From positions 1 to 64,000 of the forward strand of contig NZ_BAAAPC010000019.1 of NCBI RefSeq assembly GCF_039530945.1: 64,000 nucleotides of DNA, read 5' to 3'. Of this stretch, positions 42,500 to 51,790 are shown piece by piece; position 1 is the stretch's first letter, and each line of letters starts with the position of its first letter. The notes below the pieces were generated by a model, which was not told where the DNA came from, ran no database searches, and was given only the letters and a program-made list of their open reading frames with translations. The position numbers and the translations under genes were made by a program. The DNA is from Nocardiopsis_C rhodophaea (GTDB lineage Bacteria; Actinomycetota; Actinomycetes; Streptosporangiales; Streptosporangiaceae).

Positions 42500-42910
42500 T
42501 CAGGGACGCAGGCGCGGGCGGATCGCGTCGAGGAAGGGGACGTCGGCCGGGAGCCAGTCGATGTCGGCGAGGACATCGGACTTGAGCCAGCGCAGGGCGA
42601 GGTGTTCGAGGGCCACGGGCTCCGCGTCGCCGATGAGTTCGGCGGTCCACACGCGCAGGACCGCCTCGGAGCCGTCCCCGCGTGGCGGGAAGGTCACCTC
42701 GTAGTTGATGCGCTCGACGGGACGGATCGCCACGCCCAGCTCCTCGCGGCACTCGCGGACGAGTGCGTCCAGTTCATCCTCTCCGGGGTCGACCTTGCCG
42801 CCCGGGAGTTCCCAGCGCCCGAACATCTCCTCGGGTTGGGAACGCTGGGCGGCCAAGAGGGAGCCATCGCGAATGATCGCCGCACCGACGATGATCTGTT
42901 TCTCTGTCAC
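42500..42910 (-). CDS. MutT-like Nudix hydrolase (8-oxo-dGTP diphosphatase type)
   Basis: 136 aa from GTG 42910, where the product begins VTEKQIIVGAAIIRDG as in MutT proteins; the open frame upstream is not coding. Nudix box G-K-V-D-P-G-E-D-E-L-D-A-L-V-R-E-C-R-E-E-L at about 39-59, plus RWELPGGK before and DWLPADVPFLD at the end. MutT removes oxidised guanine nucleotides from the pool; the short length and ELPGGK fit, but other (d)NTP substrates are possible. Stands upstream of typA on the same strand. Confidence 0.88.
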   Translation of the reverse strand: MTEKQIIVGAAIIRDGSLLAAQRSQPEEMFGRWELPGGKVDPGEDELDALVRECREELGVAIRPVERINYEVTFPPRGDGSEAVLRVWTAELIGDAEPVALEHLALRWLKSDVLADIDWLPADVPFLDAIRPRLRP

Positions 42911-43013
42911 GAGGCCCAACGTTAGCGGTGGACGGCAGACCGTGAACCCCGCGGGCTCGAACCGCTTCACCGCGTTCGGCGGGGAGCTGGTCGCGGTCCG
43001 TCCGGGCTTCCCT

Positions 43014-43313
43014 TCAGGCGGCGGAGCGCACCGGCCGCGCCCCTTTGATGGCGGAGATCCGACGCGCCGCGCCCTCGGGGTCGGCCGCGCTGTGGGTCTG
43101 CGGCGTGCCCAGGTCGTCGCACCAGCGGAAGAGTCCGCCCATGCACCAAACGGTGAGCCCGGTGCGGACCGACAGCGATGCCACCGTCCCCCGGTCCCCA
43201 GCGTAGAGGCGTTCCGTCGTCGCCGCGGCGAGGTAGCCGCGCAGCTGGTCGATGGCCTGGGCGGGGGTGGCCGGGGATGAGCCGTTGATCCAGGAGAGGG
43301 TGCCCACAAGCAT
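43014..43313 (-). CDS. small protein of unknown function
   Basis: 99 aa from ATG 43313 with GGAAAGG close upstream. Sequence includes PAQAIDQLRGYLAAATTERL and RTGLTVWCMGGLFRWCDDLG; no known domain, signal peptide or membrane helix. The balanced amino-acid composition (no run of Arg or Pro as in shadow frames) and a proper ribosome site support it. 103 bp upstream of the MutT-like gene on the same strand. Confidence 0.55.
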   Translation of the reverse strand: MLVGTLSWINGSSPATPAQAIDQLRGYLAAATTERLYAGDRGTVASLSVRTGLTVWCMGGLFRWCDDLGTPQTHSAADPEGAARRISAIKGARPVRSAA

Positions 43314-43722
43314 GCCTTTCCGCGTCCGTCGCGGGCGACGTCGCCCGCGTGGTCAATTGCGTGGGGGAGGACGGGACGCATCCCGCCACTGGCGTCGCTC
43401 ATACCCCCGTTTGGGACATCCATAAACAAGTCAGATCGTTTGGATCACTAACTGATCACATTGGTCGACTTTCGGCCACACCGGTCACCCCCGAGCAGAA
43501 CACGCCCACCCCTACCTGGGATAAGGCGGACCCACACGGCACCGGCCCCGCGTTCCGGACCCTCCACCCACCCGGGTTGAGGCTGTGACGGCAGGCCTCC
43601 CAACGGTGCTCTACCGGAAAATCTGCCCGGAACCGGCCGCAACGGTGTGGGATCACACCCAATGGGGCACCTCAGCAAGCAGGTCACCCGAGGACGCCGC
43701 CGCGACGCAGGAGGGTGCGCAC
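43314..43722. other. 409-bp divergent intergenic region
   Basis: Between two small unknown genes transcribed away from each other, so both promoters should be here. An AT-richer core at about 43395-43480 contains GATCA twice (within 43439-43462), a possible regulator site. No gene seen. Confidence 0.35.
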
Positions 43723-44040
43723 ATGTCGGCTCTGCACGGTCTGAAGGGGTCCTCACTGGAAGGAATCTGGGTCGATGCCCCGGGTCACACCGTCACTCTG
43801 GCGCTACAGTCCACCAATCTGACACCCGCCGTCGGGTACACCCTGGTACTCGAAGGCGTCACCGATTTCAGCTTCTTCGACGAGACAACCAGCCCCTGGT
43901 CCGCCGCCGAGGTGACCGATATCCGAGCCGACCACGACCCCGACTCGCTGCGCCTGGACTTCTCATTCGGCAGCGAGGCCTCCGGGCTGGCCGCGACTTG
44001 CGCCAAGGTCGTCCTCCACCGGACGAGACCGGGCGACTGA
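43723..44040 (+). CDS. small protein of unknown function
   Basis: 105 aa from ATG 43723, set by GCAGGAGGGT 8 nt upstream. Sequence MSALHGLKGSSLEGIWVDAP, TVTLALQSTNLTPAVGYTL and DFSFFDETTSPWSAAEV suggests an all-beta small domain; no family recognised. No signal or membrane segment. Probably real on ribosome site and composition. Followed by a very strong hairpin. Confidence 0.65.
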   Translation: MSALHGLKGSSLEGIWVDAPGHTVTLALQSTNLTPAVGYTLVLEGVTDFSFFDETTSPWSAAEVTDIRADHDPDSLRLDFSFGSEASGLAATCAKVVLHRTRPGD

Positions 44041-44746
44041 CCGCCACCGACCACCACGGGCTTCACGTCGCGCCTCACCAGCCCAGCGGAAGCCGAACCG
44101 CCTGTCGAGGACCTCGGGCGCCGACCGCCGTAGGTCGGCGCCCGAGGGGGCCGACGCTCTCCGGGGGGAGTGGAAAGAGCGTCAGCGTCCGGGGTGGCTC
44201 GTCCTACCGCGGCGCCCGGCATCGAAGCTCCGCAGTAAACCCGTAAACGACATGTTGAAGGGAATTGGGGCCCATGGGGCTGCCGACAGCGGGCCGCCCG
44301 CCGGTACCAGCCGCATAACCGGAGCCTATTCACCCATGGGCGACCTTGGGGCGGAAACTCGAAAAACACGGGATGAGCAGTGGGGAACAGTCCCGGAACG
44401 GGCCGGGAACCGCCGCCGCTCTATTATCCGCGACATCTCCTTCGAGGCGGTTATCGAGCCGCCTCGCCAGGGGACGGCGGTCCCGACCCTGGCGCGATCG
44501 GCGCCCAGGAGAGGGGCGAGCACCGTTGCGCCCGACGGCGACGCGCTACCGGAGAGGGGGGCGCGGCTCCGCGCGGCCGTCGCCTCCACGGTAAACGACA
44601 CAGACCCCGAATTCATTTGTCCAGGCCTACGAATTTATGTGAGATATCCAGCCAATCAGACAGCACTCAGTCCGAAAAGTCAGATATGACCCAAACCGAC
44701 GCATGGTTGAATATGAACCAAGTACATTTTATCCTTTTCGCCCTTT
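44041..44746. other. 706-bp gap, gene-free apart from a terminator
   Basis: Holds the hairpin at 44112-44147 and then an increasingly AT-rich stretch (44590-44746) up to the end of recD2. An open frame at 44252-44689 has no family resemblance or ribosome site and is not called. Confidence 0.4.
44112..44147 (+). terminator. 15-bp perfect hairpin
   Basis: CCTCGGGCGCCGACC (44112-44126) pairs perfectly with GGTCGGCGCCCGAGG (44133-44147), 6-nt loop, 70 bp past the small gene's stop. Confidence 0.72.
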
Positions 44747-47053
44747 TCATGACTGAAGCCCCCGATCGGACAATCGATACGCCAGGGCCGTATATCTCCG
44801 CCCCGCCGACGCATTACGGACAGCCTGCGCGATGGCCTTGCGGGAACCGACCAGGACCACCAACTTCTTCGCCCGTGTGATCGCGGTGTACAGCAGGTTG
44901 CGCTGCAGCATCATCCACGCGCTCGTCGTCACCGGGATCACCACCGCCGGGTACTCGCTGCCCTGCGACCGGTGCACGGTGACGGCGTAGGCGTGCGCGA
45001 GCTCGTCGAGCTCGGCGAAGTCGTAACCGATCTCCTCGTCCTCGTCGGTGCGGACGGTGAGCTCCTGCTCATCGGTATCGATGGCGGTGATGACGCCGAG
45101 CGTGCCGTTGAAGACGCCATTCGCGCCCTTCTCGTAGTTGTTGCGAATCTGGGTGACCTTGTCGCCGACTCGGAAGATCCGACCGCCGAAACGCCGTTCG
45201 GCCACCCCTTCGCGCGGTGGCGTGAGCGCGCTCTGCAGCACCGTATTGAGATTGCCCGCCCCGGCCGGGCCCCGGTGCATGGGCGTCAGTACCTGGACAT
45301 CGCGGCGCGGGTCGAAGCCGAACTTCCGCGGAATCCGGTTGGCGACGACATCGACCGTCAGCTCGGCGGTGAGTTCGGTGTCGTCGCAGGAGAACAGGAA
45401 GAAGTCGGTCATACCGCGCAGTTCCGGCGGCTTTCCCCGGTTCACCCGGTGGGCGTTGGTCACCACGCCCGACTGCTGCGCCTGGCGGAAGACCTTGGTC
45501 AACCGGACATTGGGCACCGGGGCCTCCCCGCCGCCGTCTCCACTTTCCGCCTGCTCTCGGCGCTCCTCCTGGTCCGTGGCCAGAAGGTCGCGCAGCACCT
45601 GACCCGCGCCCACGGACGGGAGCTGGTCGACGTCGCCCACCAGCAGCAGATGGGCGCCGGGCGGCACCGCCTTCACCAGCTTGTTGGCCAGGAGGAGGTC
45701 GAGCATCGACGCCTCGTCGACGACCAGCAGATCGCAGTCCAGCGGTCGGTCCTTGTCATAGGAGGCGTCGCCCCCGGGTTTGAGCTCCAAGAGCCGATGC
45801 ACCGTGGACGCGTCGTGCCCTGTCAACTCGGTCATGCGCTTGGCGGCCCGGCCCGTGGGCGCGGCAAGGATGATCTTGGCCCGCTTGGCGGCGGCCAGCC
45901 GGATGATGGAGTCGACCGTGAAGGACTTGCCGCAGCCCGGCCCGCCGGTGAGCACCGCGACCTTCCTCGTGAGCGCCAACTTCACCGCCTCCTCCTGCTC
46001 GGCCGCGAGGTCGGCCCCGGTCTGGGATTTCAGCCAGGCCAGCGCTTTGGCCCAGTCGACGTCATGGAAGGCACCCATCCGATCGGTGGGGTGCTCCAGC
46101 AGCGTGCGCAGCTGGCTCGCGAGCCCGACCTCGGCCCGTTGGAAGGGCACGAGATAGATGGCGTTGATCGCCTCGCCGTCGGGGCCGGGGACCTTCTCCT
46201 GGACCACGCCCTCCTCGGCGACCAGATCCGCCAGGCATTCGATCACCAGACCGGCGTCGACCTGCAGAATCTTCACGGCGTCCGAGATCAGCCGGTCCTC
46301 GGGAAGGAAGCAGTGCCCGTCGGACGTGGACTCCGAGAGCGTGAACTGGATCCCGGCCATGACCCGCTGCGGACTGTCGTGCGGGATGCCGACGGCACGG
46401 GCGATGGTGTCGGCGGTCTTGAAGCCGATGCCCCACACATCGGTGGCCAGCTTGTAGGGCTCGTTGCGCACCACGCTGATGGAGGCGTCGCCGTACTTCT
46501 TGTAGATGCGGACGGCGAGCGAGGTGGAGACATCGATGCCCTGGAGGAAGACCATGACCTCCTTGATGGCCTTCTGCTCCTCCCACGCCTCCGCGATGAG
46601 TTTGGTGCGCTTGGGGCCGAGCTTGGGCACCTCGATAAGGCGTTCGGGCGTCTGCTCGATGACATCCAGGGCCTCGACCCCGAAGTAGTCGACGATCTTC
46701 TCCGCCAGACGGGGACCGATGCCTTTGATCAGCCCGGACCCGAGATAACGGCGCACACCCTGCACGGTGGCCGGCAGAACGGTCGTGTAGTTCTCGACCA
46801 TGAACTGCCGTCCGTACTGCGGATGCGAGCCCCACCGGCCCTCCATCCGCAGCGACTCCCCGGGCTGCGCACCCAGCAGTGCCCCGACCACCGTGGTCAG
46901 CTCCCCGCCGTTGCCCCGCCCGTTGTCGATCTTGGCGACGGTATAGCCGGTCTCTTCGTTGGCGTAGGTGATGCGCTCCAGCACACCCTCAAGCACCGCC
47001 GGCCGAAACGGCTGCCCGCTCCCCTGCCCCTGCCCGGCTCGCCTATCGGCCAC
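44747..47053 (-). CDS. recD2: RecD2-type SF1B DNA helicase
   Basis: 768 aa, the length of RecD2 proteins that work without RecB/RecC. The N-terminus has an OB-like region and tandem HhH (KGIGPRLAEKIVDYFG, VPKLGPKRTKLIAEAW); the motor has Walker A LTGGPGCGKSFTVDS, motif II LLVVDEASMLDL, and C-terminal YAVTVHRSQGSEYPAVVIP (motif V). 5'-3' helicase for repair and mismatch-related functions in related bacteria. GTG 47053 has GGGAGGGG upstream. Divergent from the polysaccharide deacetylase. Confidence 0.95.
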   Translation of the reverse strand: MADRRAGQGQGSGQPFRPAVLEGVLERITYANEETGYTVAKIDNGRGNGGELTTVVGALLGAQPGESLRMEGRWGSHPQYGRQFMVENYTTVLPATVQGVRRYLGSGLIKGIGPRLAEKIVDYFGVEALDVIEQTPERLIEVPKLGPKRTKLIAEAWEEQKAIKEVMVFLQGIDVSTSLAVRIYKKYGDASISVVRNEPYKLATDVWGIGFKTADTIARAVGIPHDSPQRVMAGIQFTLSESTSDGHCFLPEDRLISDAVKILQVDAGLVIECLADLVAEEGVVQEKVPGPDGEAINAIYLVPFQRAEVGLASQLRTLLEHPTDRMGAFHDVDWAKALAWLKSQTGADLAAEQEEAVKLALTRKVAVLTGGPGCGKSFTVDSIIRLAAAKRAKIILAAPTGRAAKRMTELTGHDASTVHRLLELKPGGDASYDKDRPLDCDLLVVDEASMLDLLLANKLVKAVPPGAHLLLVGDVDQLPSVGAGQVLRDLLATDQEERREQAESGDGGGEAPVPNVRLTKVFRQAQQSGVVTNAHRVNRGKPPELRGMTDFFLFSCDDTELTAELTVDVVANRIPRKFGFDPRRDVQVLTPMHRGPAGAGNLNTVLQSALTPPREGVAERRFGGRIFRVGDKVTQIRNNYEKGANGVFNGTLGVITAIDTDEQELTVRTDEDEEIGYDFAELDELAHAYAVTVHRSQGSEYPAVVIPVTTSAWMMLQRNLLYTAITRAKKLVVLVGSRKAIAQAVRNASAGRRYTALAYRLSDRGLQS

Positions 47054-47237
47054 GAAGACCCCTCCCGCAACTCGGCATCCACCCCCATCATGCCGGGACG
47101 GACCGACGCGCGGCGCCCGCCGTCCACGTACCGGACGCCCCGAGGCAGGAAAAGACGAGCGAACCGGAGGGTTCTTAGCCGCGCGTGCAGGAAACGATAC
47201 TTGGCGTCATTATCCCCCGAGTTCAGAAGGCTCGCCG

Positions 47238-48068
47238 ATGCGCGGATCACGCTTGCGCCTCATCGCCTCCCGTTCGACCGCCGAGACAGTCCCGAAGCCG
47301 CACAGCGCAGCTCGCGGCCACCGGATGGGCACGGTCGCGCTGTTCACGTCCCTGCTGCTGATGCTCAGCGGCGGCCCCGCCACCGCCGCGCCCGCCGAGA
47401 CGGCTCCCCCGGGCGCCGTTCCCGACTGCTCCTCCCCGGGGGCCAAGTGCATCGCCCTGACCTTCGATGACGGGCCCGCGCCGCGCACCGGCGAACTCCT
47501 CGACATCCTCGACGCCCATGGTGTGCGGTCGACGTTCTTCATGGTCGGATACCAGATCGAGCGGCACCCGGCCACCGTCAGCCTTGCGCACTCCCGTGGG
47601 CACGAAGTCGCCAACCACAGCGCGAACCACCCCGACCTCACCGAACTGAGCGAAAGCGAGATCCGCGCGGAAATATCAGAAGTCAACAGGCAGATCCGGC
47701 GCGAGATCGGTTTCACGCCGCCCCTGATGCGTCCGCCCTACGGTGAGACCAACGCGACCGTCGAACGGATCATTCGGGAATTCGGGATGACCCAGGTCCT
47801 GTGGAACGTCGACAGCGAGGACTGGAAGGACCACGACTCCGCGACCATCGCCCACCAGGTCCTGGACGACGCCAGGCCCGGAGCCGTGGTCCTCATGCAC
47901 GACATCCACGACACGACGATCGAGGCGGTCCCCACCATCCTCGATGGGCTCTCCGAGCGGGGCTACACCATGGTGACGGTGTCGCAGCTGCTCAGCGGCG
48001 CGCACGCGGACATGAGCCGCGTCGATGACGCGCCGGCGCTGCCGTACGGCTCCGGTTCGGCACCGTAG
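47238..48068 (+). CDS. secreted polysaccharide deacetylase (NodB/CE4)
   Basis: 276 aa from ATG 47238. A basic stretch (to about 30) and hydrophobic core (MGTVALFTSLLLMLSG) form the signal peptide, cleaved near ATAAPA. The CE4 motifs are complete: LTFDDGPAPRTGE (D-D, metal and base), HEVANHSANHPDL (two zinc His), MRPPYGETN, VLWNVDSEDWKD and VVLMHDIHD. It deacetylates chitin-like or peptidoglycan amino sugars outside the cell. No carbohydrate-binding domain. The 185-bp space to recD2 holds its promoter. Confidence 0.92.
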   Translation: MRGSRLRLIASRSTAETVPKPHSAARGHRMGTVALFTSLLLMLSGGPATAAPAETAPPGAVPDCSSPGAKCIALTFDDGPAPRTGELLDILDAHGVRSTFFMVGYQIERHPATVSLAHSRGHEVANHSANHPDLTELSESEIRAEISEVNRQIRREIGFTPPLMRPPYGETNATVERIIREFGMTQVLWNVDSEDWKDHDSATIAHQVLDDARPGAVVLMHDIHDTTIEAVPTILDGLSERGYTMVTVSQLLSGAHADMSRVDDAPALPYGSGSAP

Positions 48069-48736
48069 TCAGGCGGGCCGACCGGGCACACCGGGGGTGT
48101 TCGGGGATCACCGGATCACGGTGCCGAGCACCCCACTCCCACCCGGCCGCCATCCGGCCCGAGGCGGGCACACCGCCACCGCGGCCAGAACAGGCCACCG
48201 GAACACGCTTACTGGGCGCTCTCCGCGCGCACGCGCCGTCAGGGCGGCGCCACCCCCGCCACAAACACGAATCGCAAGAATAAATATTCATAAATCCGCC
48301 GCCGCCTTCACCGAACGAAGACATGCGCATACACACGGGGAACTTCCGCCGCCCCATCCGCCAAAGCACGAACAATTACCCCACTATGCGACCGCGGCCA
48401 ACCCCAGAACCAACCTCGGCAAACCTGAGAGAATTCTCTGGAATTAGCTTCTCTAAGGTGCGACGTTATATGGGAAAGCCTTGTAAGGACGACCTTGTCC
48501 GGATGATCTTTCATTCCGGTAGGAAAACCGACCCTACCCCGGTGCACGCGCACCGGCCAGGGTCCCGCCACTGAACCGTGGAAGGCCAGGTGAGGAATGT
48601 TCATGGAAGTCGGTGCCCCTCGCACGAAACGGACGCCGGGGCGGAAACGGAGGATCCCTCGCTCATCTCATGAGCGGTGCCCGGCCACTCCCGCCCCCGA
48701 CGCGACGCGCACGACCCTGCGGGGAGTGTGCTGAGT
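48069..48736. other. 668-bp gap with two perfect short palindromes
   Basis: No gene seen. AT-richer from about 48265 to 48510, with GAATAAATATTC (48278-48289) and AGAGAATTCTCT (48428-48439) as perfect dyads. It precedes the HATPase gene and could hold its promoter. Confidence 0.4.
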
Positions 48737-49306
48737 ATGCGAGCGTTCGCGCGCACGTTCCCCGGCCGGGCCGAGAGCGCGGCCAGGGCCCGCCACTGGC
48801 TCAAGGATCTCCTCGATCACGAAACCTGCGGCGCCAGGGTCCCCACGGAAACCGCCGAAACCGCGTATCTCCTCCTGTCTGAACTCGCCACTAACGCGGC
48901 GCAGCACACGGCCTCCGGGCGGCCCGGCGGATACTTCTCCGTGTTCGCCCGCTTCACCGCCAGCCGACTGCGCATCGAGGTCACCGACGAGCCGGCCCTC
49001 GCGGATCCGCCGGTCGCCTCCTCCGCTCGCCCTCATGACGAGAGCGGGCGCGGCCTCGGCATCGTCGCCGCGCTCTCAACCCGCTGCGGCGACTACCGGC
49101 GCGCCCGCAGCCACACGGTGTTCTTCGAACTGGCCCACGGCTCACGCAATGGGAACGGCAACGGCAACCTCCCCCCGCCCCTCGCCCTGACCCCACTCCG
49201 CCACTGGCTGCAGCGACAGTCCCCCGCAAGGAGCCTCCCCCTACGATCCCCGGCCCGCGGAAGGGGCCGCCTGTTCGCCCCTTCCCCTTCCCCGGCCAGC
49301 GCCTGA
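48737..49306 (+). CDS. orphan HATPase (anti-sigma-factor-type)
   Basis: 189 aa from ATG 48737 (GGGGAG about 10 nt upstream). GHKL motifs: LLLSELATNAAQHT (N-box), RIEVTDEPALAD (G1 region) and ESGRGLGIVAALSTRCGDY (G2), like the protein at 29602. The last about 45 residues are a Pro/Arg-rich tail without obvious fold. Such proteins may phosphorylate anti-anti-sigma factors; no partner gene is nearby, although a Ser/Thr kinase follows at 49699. Confidence 0.8.
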   Translation: MRAFARTFPGRAESAARARHWLKDLLDHETCGARVPTETAETAYLLLSELATNAAQHTASGRPGGYFSVFARFTASRLRIEVTDEPALADPPVASSARPHDESGRGLGIVAALSTRCGDYRRARSHTVFFELAHGSRNGNGNGNLPPPLALTPLRHWLQRQSPARSLPLRSPARGRGRLFAPSPSPASA

Positions 49307-49698
49307 CACCCCGCACCCGGTCGGCCGCACACCAGCGTGGCCGCGCCGGGTGCACGTGACGGCGTCTACCGCTCTCCGTGGTCACGGGCCACGAGGGTCG
49401 AGCGGCTTCGGACGGCTCTCCTCGCGATCACGGCGGTCCAGGGAGTGCTCTGCCCACTGGCCGGAGTCGGCGTGCTCATCGTCCTCGCGGTCGACTTTCT
49501 GGTCCCCGCCGGAGTCGCGTGATGACCACGCTCGGGTCGTAGACTCCTGTGCACCGAGACATCCCCCCACGGCACTGGATGGTCTTCTGTGGTCACGGTC
49601 CACCGGAGCGCACCCGCTCGCGCCCGTCTGGCGTCGTCGATGTACGCGCACGGCGTGCCCCCGGTATCCCCAGCCGCGGGCGCCGGGCGGGAGGAGCG

Positions 49699-50772
49699 GT
49701 GAAGGCCCGCGGTGTTCGGCGCCTCGGACGGCTGCTGCCGGATGATCCGCGGGAGGTCGGCGGCTACCGCCTGGTCGGGCGGGTCGGTGCGGGCGGTATG
49801 GGGACCGTGTACGCGGGAACGGCCGAGGGGATCAGCGGGTACCTCGCCATCAAGGTGGTGCACGCGGAGCACGCCGCCGACGTGCGGTTCCGGGAGCAGT
49901 TCGCGCATGAGGCCCGACTGCTGGCGCGCGTGAACAGCCCGTGCGTGACCCGGTTTATCAGCGCAGATGTGGAGGCCGAGCGCCCCTGGCTGGCCACCGA
50001 GTACGCGCCGGGTCCGACCGTGCGCCACCACGTCGAGCGGCACGGTCCGCTCCGCGCCACCATGGTGCGCGCCCTCGCGGTCGGCATCGCCGACGCGCTG
50101 CGCGCGATTCATTCGGCTGGGGTCGTGCACCGCGATCTCAAACCGAGCAACATCATCATGGCGCCCAGCGGGCCGAAGGTGCTCGACTTCGGCATCGCTC
50201 GCCCGTCCACCAGGACGGACGCGACGCGCTGGGTGCGGGTCCGCCGCATGCGCCGGGCGTTTCGCGCGCTGCGGCTGCCGTCCCCCGACACCCTGCCCGG
50301 CCCGGAGGCGGGGAGCGGGGTGCCGCGCGACAAGGTCGGCACGCCCGGCTGGATCAGTCCGGAGCAGTACCGAAGGCAGCCGGTCACCGACCGCTCCGAC
50401 GTCTTCCTGTGGGGCGCCCTGATCGCGTTCGCGGCGGCCGCCCACGACCCGTTCGGGCACGGGCACCCCCGCGAACTCGCCCGACGTGTCCTGCACGAGG
50501 ACCCCGACCTGGACCGGCTTCCTCCCGGACTCGACGAGCTCGTGCCGATCGCGATGGCGAAGGATCCCGACGACCGGCCCGACTCCGCTGAGCTCCTACG
50601 GCTCCTCCTCGCACGGGAGGACATCGCGGGCGGCGGCCAGACAAGCCGGAGGAGTGGCGGGCCCATGGGCGAGAGAACGGCGACGGTACGGGACGTGCTC
50701 GCCGAACAGTGGACCGACGTCGCGGCCCGGCTGCCTCGGCCGCCCCGCGGGCGCTGGTGGCCACCGCGCTGA
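49699..50772 (+). CDS. Ser/Thr protein kinase (PknB-like) with a long basic activation segment
   Basis: 357 aa from GTG 49699 with GGGAGGAG close upstream; the frame to 49549 is unsupported. Kinase core: glycine loop RVGAGGMGTVYAG (about 29-41), K52 in YLAIKVV, E71 in HEARLLARV, catalytic HRDLKPSN (D146), DFG (D163). From DFG to GTPGWISPEQ there are about 50 residues, against about 20 in PknB, filled with ATRWVRVRRMRRAFRALRL. No membrane helix or sensor domain follows; the last 50 residues are basic and Pro-rich. Cytoplasmic; targets unknown. Confidence 0.88.
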   Translation: MKARGVRRLGRLLPDDPREVGGYRLVGRVGAGGMGTVYAGTAEGISGYLAIKVVHAEHAADVRFREQFAHEARLLARVNSPCVTRFISADVEAERPWLATEYAPGPTVRHHVERHGPLRATMVRALAVGIADALRAIHSAGVVHRDLKPSNIIMAPSGPKVLDFGIARPSTRTDATRWVRVRRMRRAFRALRLPSPDTLPGPEAGSGVPRDKVGTPGWISPEQYRRQPVTDRSDVFLWGALIAFAAAAHDPFGHGHPRELARRVLHEDPDLDRLPPGLDELVPIAMAKDPDDRPDSAELLRLLLAREDIAGGGQTSRRSGGPMGERTATVRDVLAEQWTDVAARLPRPPRGRWWPPR

Positions 50773-50803
50773 GGAAGCGTTCGTGACGAGGCCGCGACCG
50801 CGT

Positions 50804-50854
50804 TCCGGGCCCGGTGCGGTCCCCCATTCCGTGGCCGTTCGCACCGGGCCCGGA
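50804..50854. terminator. 15-bp perfect hairpin between kinase and SDR genes
   Basis: TCCGGGCCCGGTGCG (50804-50818) pairs perfectly with CGCACCGGGCCCGGA (50840-50854), 21-nt loop, between two convergent genes. Confidence 0.7.
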
Positions 50855-50860
50855 CGGTAA

Positions 50861-51619
50861 CTATCGGGTGGTGTAGCCGCCGTTGGCGAAGATGGTCTGA
50901 CCGGTGATCCACCAGCCGTCCGTGGCCAGGAAGCGCACCAGCGGAACGATGTCCTCGATCTGGGTGAGCTGGTTGCGCAGCGCCTGCGACTTGTGAAACT
51001 CCACCCGCTCGGGCGTCTCCTGCCCGTAGAAGAACGGGGTGTCCATCGGCCCCGGGGCGATGTTGTTGACGGAGATGCCGCGTGGAGCGAACTCCTTGGC
51101 GGCGGCCCGGGTGAAGTGTTCGACCGGCGCCTTGCCCCCCGCGTAGGTGGAGTAGCCGTCGGTGAAGGCGGCGAGCAGGGCGGTCACGATCGTGATGAGC
51201 TTGCCGTCGTCGTTCAGGTGCCGCCCGGCCTCGCGGATGAAGAAGTACGCGGCCTTGGCGTTCACGTCCGCCATCCGGTCGTACTCGTCTTCGGTGGTGT
51301 CCACAATGGGCTTGCGCAGCACCATGCCCGCGGTGTTCACCGCGACGTCGATCCCGCCGAACTGTTCCACGGCGGTGGCGAACAGGCGCTCGACGTCCTC
51401 CACGCGTGTCAGGTCGCCCTGAACCGCGAGGGCCTTGGCCCCTGCCGCGTGGACCGCGTCGACGGTCTTCTCGGCGTCGGACGCGGTGGCGTCGGAGTGG
51501 TAGTGGACGATGACGTTGGCGCCGTCGCCCGCCACGGTCCGGCTGATCAGCCCGCCGAGGTTCTTCGCTCCGCCGCCGACCAGGACCGTCTTCCCCGAGA
51601 GGGAGTGGTTCGTGCTCAT
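50861..51619 (-). CDS. short-chain dehydrogenase/reductase
   Basis: 252 aa classical SDR. Cofactor loop TVLVGGGAKNLGGLISR, where GGGAKNLG replaces the usual TGxxxGIG; the NTAG structural motif in VAVNTAGMVL; catalytic YAGGK (Y-x-x-x-K) after STY; C-terminal WWITGQTIFANGGYTTR. Substrate unknown. ATG 51619 has AAGGAG 5 nt upstream. Divergent from the AraC regulator, the usual arrangement of a regulated oxidoreductase and its activator or repressor. Confidence 0.9.
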   Translation of the reverse strand: MSTNHSLSGKTVLVGGGAKNLGGLISRTVAGDGANVIVHYHSDATASDAEKTVDAVHAAGAKALAVQGDLTRVEDVERLFATAVEQFGGIDVAVNTAGMVLRKPIVDTTEDEYDRMADVNAKAAYFFIREAGRHLNDDGKLITIVTALLAAFTDGYSTYAGGKAPVEHFTRAAAKEFAPRGISVNNIAPGPMDTPFFYGQETPERVEFHKSQALRNQLTQIEDIVPLVRFLATDGWWITGQTIFANGGYTTR

Positions 51620-51639
51620 GCTGGCTCCTTTGCGCGTTA

Positions 51640-51716
51640 TGCACGGTGTGCACGCAACATCCTGGAACCGCGTTGAGGGTCGGGTCTTGAACATTCCGGC
51701 GGTTGTAGAACGTTCC
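51640..51716. promoter_or_regulatory. SDR/AraC divergent control region with a dyad and a direct repeat
   Basis: TGCAC-GGT-GTGCA (51640-51652) is a perfect inverted repeat close to the SDR start; GAACATTCC (51689-51697) and GAACGTTCC (51708-51716) are a direct repeat 19 bp apart, the spacing AraC proteins favour. Likely sites for the AraC protein coded next. Confidence 0.5.
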
Positions 51717-51790
51717 CACCCCGACTGTGGCGGCGGGGAGGAGTGACGAGTCGGCTGCGACCATTTGCTCCGAAAACAGACCAGGTCACA

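Noticed and set aside
44252..44689. 145-codon open frame in the 44041-44746 gap
   Set aside because: No ribosome site, atypical composition for a coding frame and no family resemblance.
49337..49522. 61-codon hydrophobic frame between the HATPase and kinase genes
   Set aside because: It has one possible membrane segment, but no ribosome site, and short hydrophobic frames arise by chance in this DNA.
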